From: Pseudomonas sp. LFM046
GTDB taxonomy: Bacteria > Pseudomonadota > Gammaproteobacteria > Pseudomonadales > Pseudomonadaceae
DNA length: 64,000 bases
Direction of reading: 5' to 3'
Assembly (NCBI RefSeq): GCF_000949385.2
Contig: NZ_JYKO02000001.1
Location: 2,830,488-2,894,487, forward strand
A program made the position numbers and the translations under genes. Of this stretch, positions 42,190 to 50,153 are shown piece after piece (within the stretch, counting starts at the first letter, position 1; each line of letters starts with the position of its first letter). Below the pieces are notes generated by a model, which made no database searches, was not told where the DNA came from, and saw only the letters and a program-made list of their open reading frames with translations.

Positions 42190-42993
42190 ATGACCGACGA
42201 CACCACCTCGAAAGACAGGCCCTGGGAAGACACGCTCATCCTGGCGTTCAGGGACATGCAGTGGATCCACAAGATTCAGCATTCGACCAGCACCGTGAAG
42301 ACGCACCTCGCTCGACCGCCGGGACTCATGATCAAGCTTGATGGCAACGCTGAGGCAGCTGCTGGCGACGTCATCACCAGCGTCGGTCGGCGCTACTTCC
42401 TGCTCGAATTCAAATCCGCAGCCTCGCTTTTCTACACAGAGAAGAGCAAGCGCGTTCACGACCTACTCAATGCGATCGCGTATGTACGCGATGATTGGCA
42501 GGACCTGATCGGGCTCTCTGAGCGCGGCCATTTCATGGTCTTCCCGCGCTCGAAAATCGGTGGCGACCATGTGGATAAGCCATTTGCCCAGCTGCATCAC
42601 CTCGACCTGCGATGCCTACCCTATTACCGCGCGATTCAAGAAGAGGGCCGTGCAGATCTCGTAGCCGAGGCACCAAAGCTCGGATCGGTTTTCTACGGTA
42701 AAGGCGCAGGGTTGAGCCTGAATGAGATCTCTCAGTACCTCAGCGCACTCGCGGAGAAGGGTACAGAAAGCGAGGGTGATGACGCGCCGTTCAAAGCGGT
42801 AATCGCAGACTCGAAGGGATTGTTTTGGCCGGTCGGAAAGCTCTCCGATTTCAGAGGATTCGTAAACAGCTTCAGCTCATACCAGATGCCCGAGCCCACT
42901 GCGGAGCCGCTCAAAGAATCGCTTGCGCTGGCTTTGCGGCGCCGCGGCGATGATTGGGATTCCGGCGACGGTCCTGGCGGTATGGGTAGCTGA
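42190..42993 (+). CDS. Uncharacterised protein with a PD-(D/E)XK-like motif
   Basis: A 267-residue soluble protein with no family I can name. Residues about 58-75 read AGDVITSVGRRYFLLEFKS, a hydrophobic strand with an upstream Asp and a terminal Glu-x-Lys, the pattern of PD-(D/E)XK nucleases. An earlier helix with Glu (RPWEDTLILAFRD) could supply the first acidic residue. Tryptophan and tyrosine content and the helical C-terminus suggest a folded domain. It follows the SH3b membrane protein gene by 68 bases and probably shares its transcript. If the motif is real it may cut nucleic acid; otherwise function is unknown. Confidence 0.65.
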   Translation: MTDDTTSKDRPWEDTLILAFRDMQWIHKIQHSTSTVKTHLARPPGLMIKLDGNAEAAAGDVITSVGRRYFLLEFKSAASLFYTEKSKRVHDLLNAIAYVRDDWQDLIGLSERGHFMVFPRSKIGGDHVDKPFAQLHHLDLRCLPYYRAIQEEGRADLVAEAPKLGSVFYGKGAGLSLNEISQYLSALAEKGTESEGDDAPFKAVIADSKGLFWPVGKLSDFRGFVNSFSSYQMPEPTAEPLKESLALALRRRGDDWDSGDGPGGMGS

Positions 42994-43143
42994 TCAAACC
43001 AGGTCGATAGGGCTGTGTGGTGCGAAGCGCATTCATTCTGCTCAACCTCGACTGGAAGACTGCACTGCATCTACGAAGAGAGTGGCGCCGCGCTGCCGGT
43101 TCGTCGGCGTAAAAACCGGGCATGGGCCCGGTTCTTCATGCGC

Positions 43144-43977
43144 TCAGACCTGCACCGTGTAAGCCGGTCTAGGTGCCAACTCACCAGGCGGGTTGTCGGT
43201 GAGAAGCCCGCAGGTGCCCATTTTGATGCGGCCGAACCCCGTGCCATCCCCCCAATTGGTGCCGAGGCTGTTCTTGATCGTCCATGCATCCGGCGTGTAG
43301 CCCACCACGCATACAGAATGCAGCCTCGGCACACCTAGGGCCATGTTCGGCGAATAGCTTGGCGCACGATTCGTGGTGTAGTCGAAGAAGTCATCCCAAA
43401 CATACATGTCGGTGACAATCGGCTCTTGTGTGAGGCGAGTTCGCGCGGCCGCTAACGGTACGTCAGAGAATCCCTGCAATGTGGCGTAGATGCCGACGGC
43501 AGGACAGGACATCGACGGGAAGGGAGTCGCATCGGAAAGCGAGACTGCATACCCGATTTCCTCCAGGAGCATCAGCAATCGCCGAGGCTCAATTCCGAAA
43601 GAGCAAATCTCCTTTGGGTTGTTGTTTCCACGATGCACAACGCACGTGTGCATATGCTGCGCGGCAACATCGGGTGCCTGCGTGCCGTACGTGATGATCG
43701 TCGCGATCTCTATGGCCGCCGCTGCCGCGAAGCTCGTGCAGCTGTTGCAGCCACCCTGGAATTTTACGGGCGGGATCGATACGTGCTCACGCAAATCGTA
43801 GGCTTTGGGCGGACGCTCCAGCGCGAATTCGACATAGCCCTTTAGTTCCTTCCACTTCGACGGCTCGTAGGGCTCCGGTGTCGGTTTGGCAAAGGTTGCG
43901 TAAGCAGCCCGCAAGCGCTCCGCCTGTTCACGAAGCTCCGCTTCCTGCTGATCACTGGGATAGGTGAGAGGCATCAT
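43144..43977 (-). CDS. Papain-like (C1 family) cysteine protease, cytosolic
   Basis: A 277-residue peptidase of the papain fold. The oxyanion Gln74 and nucleophile Cys80 lie in VKFQGGCNSCTSFA, the catalytic His220 in RLHSVCVVGY and the Asn236 in WTIKNSLGTNWGDGTGFGRI. The Trp that normally follows the Cys is Thr here. There is no signal peptide or long propeptide, only a 50-residue helical N-terminus, so it should act inside the cell. It lies 36 bases after a coiled-coil lipoprotein gene on the same strand. C1 proteases are uncommon in bacteria and some take part in toxin or immune effector systems. Confidence 0.82.
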   Translation of the reverse strand: MMPLTYPSDQQEAELREQAERLRAAYATFAKPTPEPYEPSKWKELKGYVEFALERPPKAYDLREHVSIPPVKFQGGCNSCTSFAAAAAIEIATIITYGTQAPDVAAQHMHTCVVHRGNNNPKEICSFGIEPRRLLMLLEEIGYAVSLSDATPFPSMSCPAVGIYATLQGFSDVPLAAARTRLTQEPIVTDMYVWDDFFDYTTNRAPSYSPNMALGVPRLHSVCVVGYTPDAWTIKNSLGTNWGDGTGFGRIKMGTCGLLTDNPPGELAPRPAYTVQV

Positions 43978-44013
43978 GGGGCAATCCTTTGCAGGTAATA
44001 GCGCGTCATGGCA

Positions 44014-45651
44014 CTAGGGCAGCGACTGCGTCTGAGCTTTAACCTTTGCGTTCATAGCGTTTAGCAGCGCCGTCTGGGCGTTGATGAGCGTAGTTTGCGC
44101 CCCCAGTGCGCTGGTCTGATCCACCACCTGGGAGTTCGCCTGAGCGGTCGCGAGAACGGCCTGGGCCTGCATGACCGAAGCTTGCGCATTGAGGCTACCC
44201 GCTTGCTGCTGGAAGCCCTGGATGGAAGCGTTCTGCTGGGCCGCCGAGTTGGCCACCTGCGCATTGATCAACGCTGTCTGGGCGTTGAGAGTGCCGGTCT
44301 GCCCCTGCAAGCCTGCTGTCTGCTTTGCGGTTTGGAGAGCGATATCCGCGTTAGCCTGATCGATTTCCGCCTTGGTCTTCGCAAGCTCAGCAGCGCGCAG
44401 CCCGGCAGGTAGCGCCGCCACTTGCGTCGCCGCATCCTTGGTGGCACCGGTAAGTGCCGAGGCGGCGGCAACCTTTTGCGTGGTTTGCAGTACAGTCGGA
44501 GCGCCATTGGCGTCGAGCGTGATGGCCGCACTCTCGGATCGGAATGCGCCGCCTGAAATCGGCAATGCATAGGCAGGGCCGACCTGAAGCACGGCAAACT
44601 CGGCGACGGTTTGGCTTTCTGCCAGCGATTGCCCAGCGGTGAAACTGGCTGGGCAGGGCTTACCGGTGCACATCGCCAACATAGCGGTGCGAGGCAGCCG
44701 AACCGGAAGACCGAGTTTCACGTTGGCATCCGTCGCAACTGGCGGTGCGTTCCAATTGCCCCCTACCGGCTGTGTGTACAAAGCCAGGTGGACACCGAGC
44801 TGTTTGGTGGCGTTGGGTCCATCGACACCCGTCACAAGCCACTTATCCAGCACGCTCTGATTGATCGAGAAGGGCTTGCTCGTGTGGAACTCGGAAGATT
44901 TATCAGGCCAAGTCACCGTCTGAATGTTGGTCGAGGCCTTCACCGCGCCAGCGAAATCGCTTTGGAACTTCTCCAGGTCAATTCGCGCGGTCTCCTGTTC
45001 ACCGAGCGCCTTGACGAGCTTCTTCTTGAGGTCCTTGTCGCCCTTGTTTGCAGAGGCTTGTGCAGACAAAACAGCAACGTCGGCGGTTTTCTGCGCCAAG
45101 GTCGCGGTGGCCTCGTCCACAGTCTTCTTAAGTGGGGTCCCGCCAGCGGGGTAAAGCGTGTCGACCGCCGTCTTGAGCGCCGCAGAGCAAATCTCGCTTG
45201 GCCCAACCACAGCGGGTTTTTGCCCTGCGGCACCAGCTGCAGCAAAAGCGATCGCAATCTGCGCCGCGGTCCCGATCACATTACCAATGACCGCCGCTGT
45301 CGCATCCGCCGTTTCCGCGTTCAGAGCGGTATTGTACCCCCCGGTTGAAAGTGTGGACTTGATGTCGCTGGTGGCGAACCAACCGTTGGATGTCAGGAGG
45401 AAACGCTGCTCGGGATCGGCAACCGTACTAGCCGACGCCAGCGTCTCGACCTTGCCTTTGATAGTTGGGCCGCACTGCGTGATATGGCGCGTAATTGTGA
45501 CCGTGAAACGCGTCATGGCCATGTTCCAGGGCGCGCCTTGCATCTGGGCCGTGGAGTCGAGCGAGGGTGCCTTGGTGACGGTAATTCCTGCGCATCCAGC
45601 GATGAGCGCAGCGCACGCGGTGACAAGAGCCGAACTAACTCGATTGCCCAT
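44014..45651 (-). CDS. Uncharacterised lipoprotein with C-terminal coiled-coil repeats
   Basis: A 545-residue protein starting at ATG 45651 with GGAG upstream. Its signal ends in a lipobox, LIAGC, so Cys20 should be acylated. An alanine-rich segment (about 120-150) could be a second hydrophobic element. A central region has a long helical part (TATLAQKTADVAVLSAQ). The last 110 residues are low-complexity alanine/glutamine/asparagine helix repeats such as NAQTALINAQ and QVVDQTSALGAQT, a coiled coil. No known domain was identified. The adjoining protease gene (36 bases away) suggests a two-gene operon; the lipoprotein could be the protease's partner, though they would lie in different compartments. 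Confidence 0.75.
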   Translation of the reverse strand: MGNRVSSALVTACAALIAGCAGITVTKAPSLDSTAQMQGAPWNMAMTRFTVTITRHITQCGPTIKGKVETLASASTVADPEQRFLLTSNGWFATSDIKSTLSTGGYNTALNAETADATAAVIGNVIGTAAQIAIAFAAAGAAGQKPAVVGPSEICSAALKTAVDTLYPAGGTPLKKTVDEATATLAQKTADVAVLSAQASANKGDKDLKKKLVKALGEQETARIDLEKFQSDFAGAVKASTNIQTVTWPDKSSEFHTSKPFSINQSVLDKWLVTGVDGPNATKQLGVHLALYTQPVGGNWNAPPVATDANVKLGLPVRLPRTAMLAMCTGKPCPASFTAGQSLAESQTVAEFAVLQVGPAYALPISGGAFRSESAAITLDANGAPTVLQTTQKVAAASALTGATKDAATQVAALPAGLRAAELAKTKAEIDQANADIALQTAKQTAGLQGQTGTLNAQTALINAQVANSAAQQNASIQGFQQQAGSLNAQASVMQAQAVLATAQANSQVVDQTSALGAQTTLINAQTALLNAMNAKVKAQTQSLP

Positions 45652-46297
45652 ATCCTGCTCCTCCAATGAGCCCTCTGGATCGGAACATCGCGCTCGACAC
45701 CGCTCGGTGGTGAACGCCAATGAGATATGCGCTCGGCCTGCCTTTCCTTGGACAACTCAATTGATGGCCAATTGCCAGAACGCGCGCCAGCGCAAGTCAA
45801 GTTCAGCTCAAGGACGCGGTCAAGTCTGGTAACGACTCACAGGAATATCCGACATGGGCTAATGGCACACGTGCTTCGTCCAAACCTAAGCGGGTCAACT
45901 ACAACCCCTGCGCTAGAAATTTCACGAGTGCAAGCGGATGGCGACTTTCAACGACCTGGAAGAAAACAGCTCGCTTACTGCGTGGCAGCAATTTTACGCA
46001 ACGCTTGGCCGTCGCCTTCACGGCAGCGCCAGTCCCGTGAATTTTTGCCACCAACAGCAGCGCGAGGGTGGCATCAAGAAGCGTCATAAAGATTGGTCTG
46101 AGCAATCACAAAGTCGGTTCGATGGAGATCGCGTGTGGGCACGTCGCATTACCAAGGCCATCACATGCCTGGTGTGAGCCCCGCGCGAACTCCAGCGAGT
46201 GAGTTCAGAGCAGACATGCGAGCCAGAGGATACGCCGGGCGGTAATTTGCTTCAGCCACATAGTTCCTCGCGAGGCCAATGTGGAATGAGAAAGCTC
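45652..46297. other. Unassigned region between the lipoprotein gene and the WYL pseudogene
   Basis: About 650 bases. Several short open frames exist on both strands, including about 68 codons on the minus strand at 45899-46105 with a hydrophobic start (DATLALLLVAKIHG), but none has a good ribosome site or family signal. Probable promoter of the lipoprotein-protease pair lies near 45652-45800. Confidence 0.4.
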
Positions 46298-47136
46298 CTA
46301 CTCCTGCCACCGCGCTTCCTTGGGCAGATCAATTGGCTGCTGCAGCATGAGCAAATGCTCCGGCGCACGCTCACGCTCAGGGTCGACCGCAGCCCGGAAC
46401 GACTGGATTACGTATTTGGCGAGGGATGCCCGGACATTGAACACGATCGCAGTGGTCCCCCCATGTATTCCTCGCGCACCATTTGCGCCTGCTCGGCGGA
46501 GAGGCCTCTGTGCGGGACCAAGCGCACCGAAACCATTCGGTGCCAGTTTTGATCCTGCTCGACGCCCGGCAACATCCGATCGTCCGCCAGGCTGACGGCC
46601 GAGATCCGCCCCCGGTTGAAATCCCGATAATCACCCGCTTTCTCGCAGTAGGCCCGCAGGTGCCATCGCGGTCCCGCTTGAATCAACGAGTGGGGACGAA
46701 TCAGCCGTTCGTGAGCCTCTGGGTTGTTCATCGAGCGATACACCAGCTTCACGCAGAGCCCCAGACGCATCGCACGATGAAGCCGCGAAAACGGTGTGGG
46801 GAGAATGGCCGTGGCATCGAGTTGCGAGCTCTCAAAAGGGACGCCGGCGGAAATCGCATCCAGGGATCCAGCAGCTCCGATAAGCCGCTGGTACTCGCTA
46901 AACACGCCGCGCGTCAGTGTCGGTTGAAGGTTCGCCGCACTCACATAGCTTTTGCTGCTTGTCTCTGCCTCACAGGCGTTCGGGTATTCAGCTCTGAAGC
47001 CGGCAATGTCCCGGCTGGCCAGCGTTTCATGGATGTGGAACAGGTCGAGTAAACGAGATCGGGAGACTCTTCCCTCCCAAAGAAGGAGTGTCTCGATGGC
47101 TTCGAAGCGTTCTTGCCCGACGGTGCAGGCCTTTGA
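46298..47136 (-). pseudogene. WYL-domain transcriptional regulator (CapW/BrxR-like), frameshifted and start lost
   Basis: Reading the minus strand from 47136 gives an N-terminal winged helix (RFEAIETLLLWEGRVSRSRL, LASRDIAGFRAEYPNA), a middle region and a WYL-type domain (LVYRSMNNPEAHERLIRPHS, WHLRAYCEKAGDYRDFNRG). At the G tract complementary to 46457-46462 the frame breaks; one extra G would restore TTAIVFNVRASLAKYVIQS and an end at 46298. No ATG follows the in-frame stop at 47137-47139, where transposase sequence abuts. The total, about 279 codons, is near the family norm of 290. CapW/BrxR proteins repress phage-defence operons such as CBASS and BREX. Confidence 0.8.
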
Positions 47137-47275
47137 TCACGCGCTCGCGGTACCGCTGCTCATAGTGATCGGCACCAAGATCCTGATAGGCCATATCGAA
47201 ACGCATCGCGTTGTAGAACGGGATGACGATCTTGCGCGCAGTGGCGGTCACGGCCTTGGCCAACCATTACCTCAC
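47105..47275 (-). pseudogene. Transposase C-terminal remnant (IS110-like)
   Basis: The minus strand encodes AVTATARKIVIPFYNAMRF and HYEQRYRERVIKGLHRRA, the usual C-terminal helix of one group of IS110-type transposases. A stop interrupts the frame just upstream (near 47269). The reading then runs into the front of the WYL pseudogene, so insertion and partial loss of this element probably removed the regulator's start. Family assignment is from memory of the motif and is uncertain. Confidence 0.6.
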
Positions 47276-47402
47276 GGCAAAGACCTCGTCAGGGACGATT
47301 TCTCAATAGAACGGGAATCTAACCTTTGTAAAGTACCAGATCACTGGTTGGTTCCGAGTGAGTTGTCCCTGTTTCATTTTTACTAAGATCCTGTCATTCT
47401 CT

Positions 47403-47414
47403 GTAAACGTTTAC
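47403..47414. promoter_or_regulatory. LacI-type operator upstream of the GMC oxidoreductase gene
   Basis: GTAAACGTTTAC, a perfect 12-bp palindrome with the central CG typical of LacI-family sites. It lies 45 bases before the start at 47460. Closely related sites are at 50114 and 60467. Confidence 0.75.
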
Positions 47415-47459
47415 TAGATGCCGTTTCTTCGATGAACGGCGGACTTCTTGGGTGACATC

Positions 47460-49115
47460 ATGCGTGACATCAACGGGCGGGCAATCCAGAAAACCTACGA
47501 CTACATCGTCATCGGCTCAGGCTCTGCTGGCAGCGTCGTGGCGGGCCGTCTTTCGGAAGACACCAGTAGCTCCGTCTTGATGCTTGAGGCCGGTCCCTCC
47601 GACCAGAGTCTCTACATCCGGATGCCGGCTGCGCTTGGCTTCCCGCTGATGAGTGATCGTTTCAACTGGTACATGCATTCCGAACCCGAGAAGGAACTGG
47701 GAAATCGCACCATCTACGAAGCGCGTGGCCGTGTTCTGGGTGGCTCCAGCTCCATCAACGGGATGAACTGGGTGCGTGGCAATCCCTGGGACTACGACAA
47801 CTGGGGGGCTATGGGGCTTGAGGGTTGGAGCTACGCCGAATGCCTGCCGTACTTCCGTAAGGCTGAGACGTTCGACAAAGGCGAGGACGCCTACCGTGGT
47901 GGGAATGGCCCGATGCACATCGAGACGTGCAAAGCGGACAACCCCCTTTATCACGCCTTCCTCGATGCTGGTGTTCAGGCTGGCTATCAACGGGTGGATG
48001 ATCACAACGGCTTCCGGCAGGAAGGTGTGCACATAACTCAGCGCAATGTCCACAAAGGCATTCGCTGGAGCACCTCCCAGGCATACATCCATACCAACGC
48101 TGATCGCTTGAACCTGCATGTTCTTGATCGTGCGCAGGTCACTCGAATCGAGTTCGCGGGCAAGCGTGCAGTGCGAGTCCACTATGTGCGCCAAGGGCAA
48201 CCCTACGTAGTGGAAGTGGGTAAGGAAGCCATCCTGTGTGCCGGCGCTATCCACTCCCCACATCTGCTGCAACTTTCAGGGATCGGCAATGCGGATCACC
48301 TGTCGCAGTTCTCGATCAAGAGTGTCGTGCATTTGCCAGGCGTCGGTGAGGGCATGAAGGACCACATCGCTTCGCCGGTACAATTCCGGGCGACCCAGAA
48401 CGTCTCCATTGCCAAGCAACTCACCCCGCTCGGTAAAGCCAAGCTTGGTCTGCTCTGGACGCTGTTCAAGAAGGGCCTGGGGGCTACCAACTTTTTTGAG
48501 GTTGGAGCGTTCATCCGTACCCATGATGACGTGAAAGTCCCGAACGTTCAGTTCGAGTTCATCCCTATGCTGGGCGAGTTCCAACATGGCAGCGTCCAGC
48601 TGGAGAACGGCTTCCAGTACTTCTTCAGCCTGATGCGTCCGACCAGTACGGGACGTGTCTGGCTGGGCTCGGCCGATCCGCTAGCGGCACCCAAGTTCAG
48701 CTTCAACTTCCTCTCCACCGAAGAGGACAAGCGAGACGCAATTGCCGCGGTCAAGGCGATTCGTCACGTGGTGTCGCAGCAGGCCTGGGACCCTTATCGC
48801 GGCGAGGAAGTAACTCCGGGTGCGGGTGTCAGCAGCGACGAGCAGATCCTTGCGAGCCTGCGTGCGCTGGCCGGTACCAACTATCACCCCTCGTGTTCCT
48901 GCCGCATGGGCAACGACGCCAACAGCGTGGTGGATGCCTGGGGGCGCGTACACGAAACCGAAAACCTTCGTGTCATCGACGCCTCGATCATGCCGGAGAT
49001 CGTCAGCGGCAATCTCAACGCGCCGATCATCATGATGGCGGAGAAGCTTTCGGATCACATTCGGGGCCGGGCGCCCCTGCCCAAGTCCAACGCATCCTAT
49101 TACCTGCCGACCTGA
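47460..49115 (+). CDS. GMC-family FAD alcohol dehydrogenase (choline dehydrogenase-like)
   Basis: A 551-residue flavoprotein. The FAD site is DYIVIGSGSAGSVVAGRLSE, the GMC signature is GRVLGGSSSINGM, and the second signature is CAGAIHSPHLLQLSGIG. The catalytic His lies in NYHPSCSCRMG and the C-terminal Asn in GNLNAPIIMMAEK. Family members oxidise primary alcohols (choline, long-chain alcohols, polyethylene glycol). Start at ATG 47460, although the ribosome site is weak. It shares a LacI-type operator with the aldehyde dehydrogenase gene at 50154, so a two-step alcohol-to-acid oxidation is likely. Confidence 0.9.
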   Translation: MRDINGRAIQKTYDYIVIGSGSAGSVVAGRLSEDTSSSVLMLEAGPSDQSLYIRMPAALGFPLMSDRFNWYMHSEPEKELGNRTIYEARGRVLGGSSSINGMNWVRGNPWDYDNWGAMGLEGWSYAECLPYFRKAETFDKGEDAYRGGNGPMHIETCKADNPLYHAFLDAGVQAGYQRVDDHNGFRQEGVHITQRNVHKGIRWSTSQAYIHTNADRLNLHVLDRAQVTRIEFAGKRAVRVHYVRQGQPYVVEVGKEAILCAGAIHSPHLLQLSGIGNADHLSQFSIKSVVHLPGVGEGMKDHIASPVQFRATQNVSIAKQLTPLGKAKLGLLWTLFKKGLGATNFFEVGAFIRTHDDVKVPNVQFEFIPMLGEFQHGSVQLENGFQYFFSLMRPTSTGRVWLGSADPLAAPKFSFNFLSTEEDKRDAIAAVKAIRHVVSQQAWDPYRGEEVTPGAGVSSDEQILASLRALAGTNYHPSCSCRMGNDANSVVDAWGRVHETENLRVIDASIMPEIVSGNLNAPIIMMAEKLSDHIRGRAPLPKSNASYYLPT

Positions 49116-49243
49116 GGGCCAGCAGGAGTCGCCATCGGCTGCGGTCGATTGGTTGAGGATATGAGTTATCTCTTCGTCCAGGCGCTGCCAGGGCGGATCT
49201 ACAACACCAATGTTCGACATTTAGTTCCAAGGGAGCATCAGTC

Positions 49244-49996
49244 ATGAAGCTGAAGAACAAAATCGCACTGATCACCGGTGCCGGTGCTGGTATCGGCGAG
49301 GCCACCGCCAAGCTTTTCGCTCAACAGGGTGCCAAGGTCGTAGTTGCCGACCGCAATATTGAGCAGGCGCAGGCAGTAGCCGATGCCATTGGCGAGCAAG
49401 CCGTGGCGGTGCAGGCTGATGTGGCCAATGCCGAGCAGGTGAAGGCAATGGTCGAGGCGGCTGTTGGCCACTTCGGTGGCCTGGACATCCTGGTCAACAA
49501 CGCCGGCTTCGGCACCCTGGGCACCGTGGTGACCCTGGAAGAGGACACCTGGGACCAGGTGGTCGACGTCAACCTGAAGGGCGTGTTCCTCTGCTCGAAG
49601 TACGCCATCCCGGAAATCGTTCGTCGCGGCGGCGGTGCGGTGGTCAACCTGGCCTCGACCATCTCCGTGGTCGGCATCAAGGATCGCGCCGCCTATGTCG
49701 CCGCTAAGGGTGGCGTGGCTGCGCTGACCCGCGCCATGGCCCTGGATCATGCGCTGGAAGGAGTGCGGGTGAACAGCGTGGCACCGGGTGTGATCGCCTC
49801 CAGCTACTACGACCGCATGTTCGAGCAGGTGCCGGACCCGGTGGCTTTCAAGAAGGGCCTGGAAGCGCGCTCGCCGCTGAACAAGATGGGTGAGCCGACC
49901 GACATCGCCAACATGATCCTGTTCCTCGCCTCCGACGATTCGAGCTTCGCCACCGGTGCGATGTTCACCGTCGATGGCGGCTACACCGCCTGGTAA
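49244..49996 (+). CDS. Short-chain dehydrogenase/reductase (SDR)
   Basis: A 250-residue classical SDR. The cofactor motif is TGAGAGIG, then DILVNNAG, the Ser in NLASTISVVG, YVAAKGG (YxxxK) and VNSVAPG. GGGAG precedes the ATG. It lies 128 bases after the GMC oxidoreductase gene on the same strand and is likely in its operon. An acidic residue (VADRN) after the second strand favours NAD(H). Substrate is unknown; oxidation of a hydroxyl in the same pathway is inferred. Confidence 0.9.
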   Translation: MKLKNKIALITGAGAGIGEATAKLFAQQGAKVVVADRNIEQAQAVADAIGEQAVAVQADVANAEQVKAMVEAAVGHFGGLDILVNNAGFGTLGTVVTLEEDTWDQVVDVNLKGVFLCSKYAIPEIVRRGGGAVVNLASTISVVGIKDRAAYVAAKGGVAALTRAMALDHALEGVRVNSVAPGVIASSYYDRMFEQVPDPVAFKKGLEARSPLNKMGEPTDIANMILFLASDDSSFATGAMFTVDGGYTAW

Positions 49997-50113
49997 GGGA
50001 CGAGACGATGAGTGCTGGGTGCCTGTCGATTACCGCCGAGCTTCCCGGATCTTCCGGCAGCCCGTCAGTCGGGCTCATTGGCGCTTGACAGCTCGTTTTT
50101 CGAACCTCAAATT

Positions 50114-50125
50114 GTAAACGTATAC
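50114..50125. promoter_or_regulatory. LacI-type operator upstream of the aldehyde dehydrogenase gene
   Basis: GTAAACGTATAC, one step from the perfect palindrome at 47403 and with the same GTAAACG left arm. It lies 28 bases before the start at 50154, a position suited to repression. Confidence 0.7.
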
Positions 50126-50153
50126 ATTGCAGATCAACTGCGGGACCAACCTC

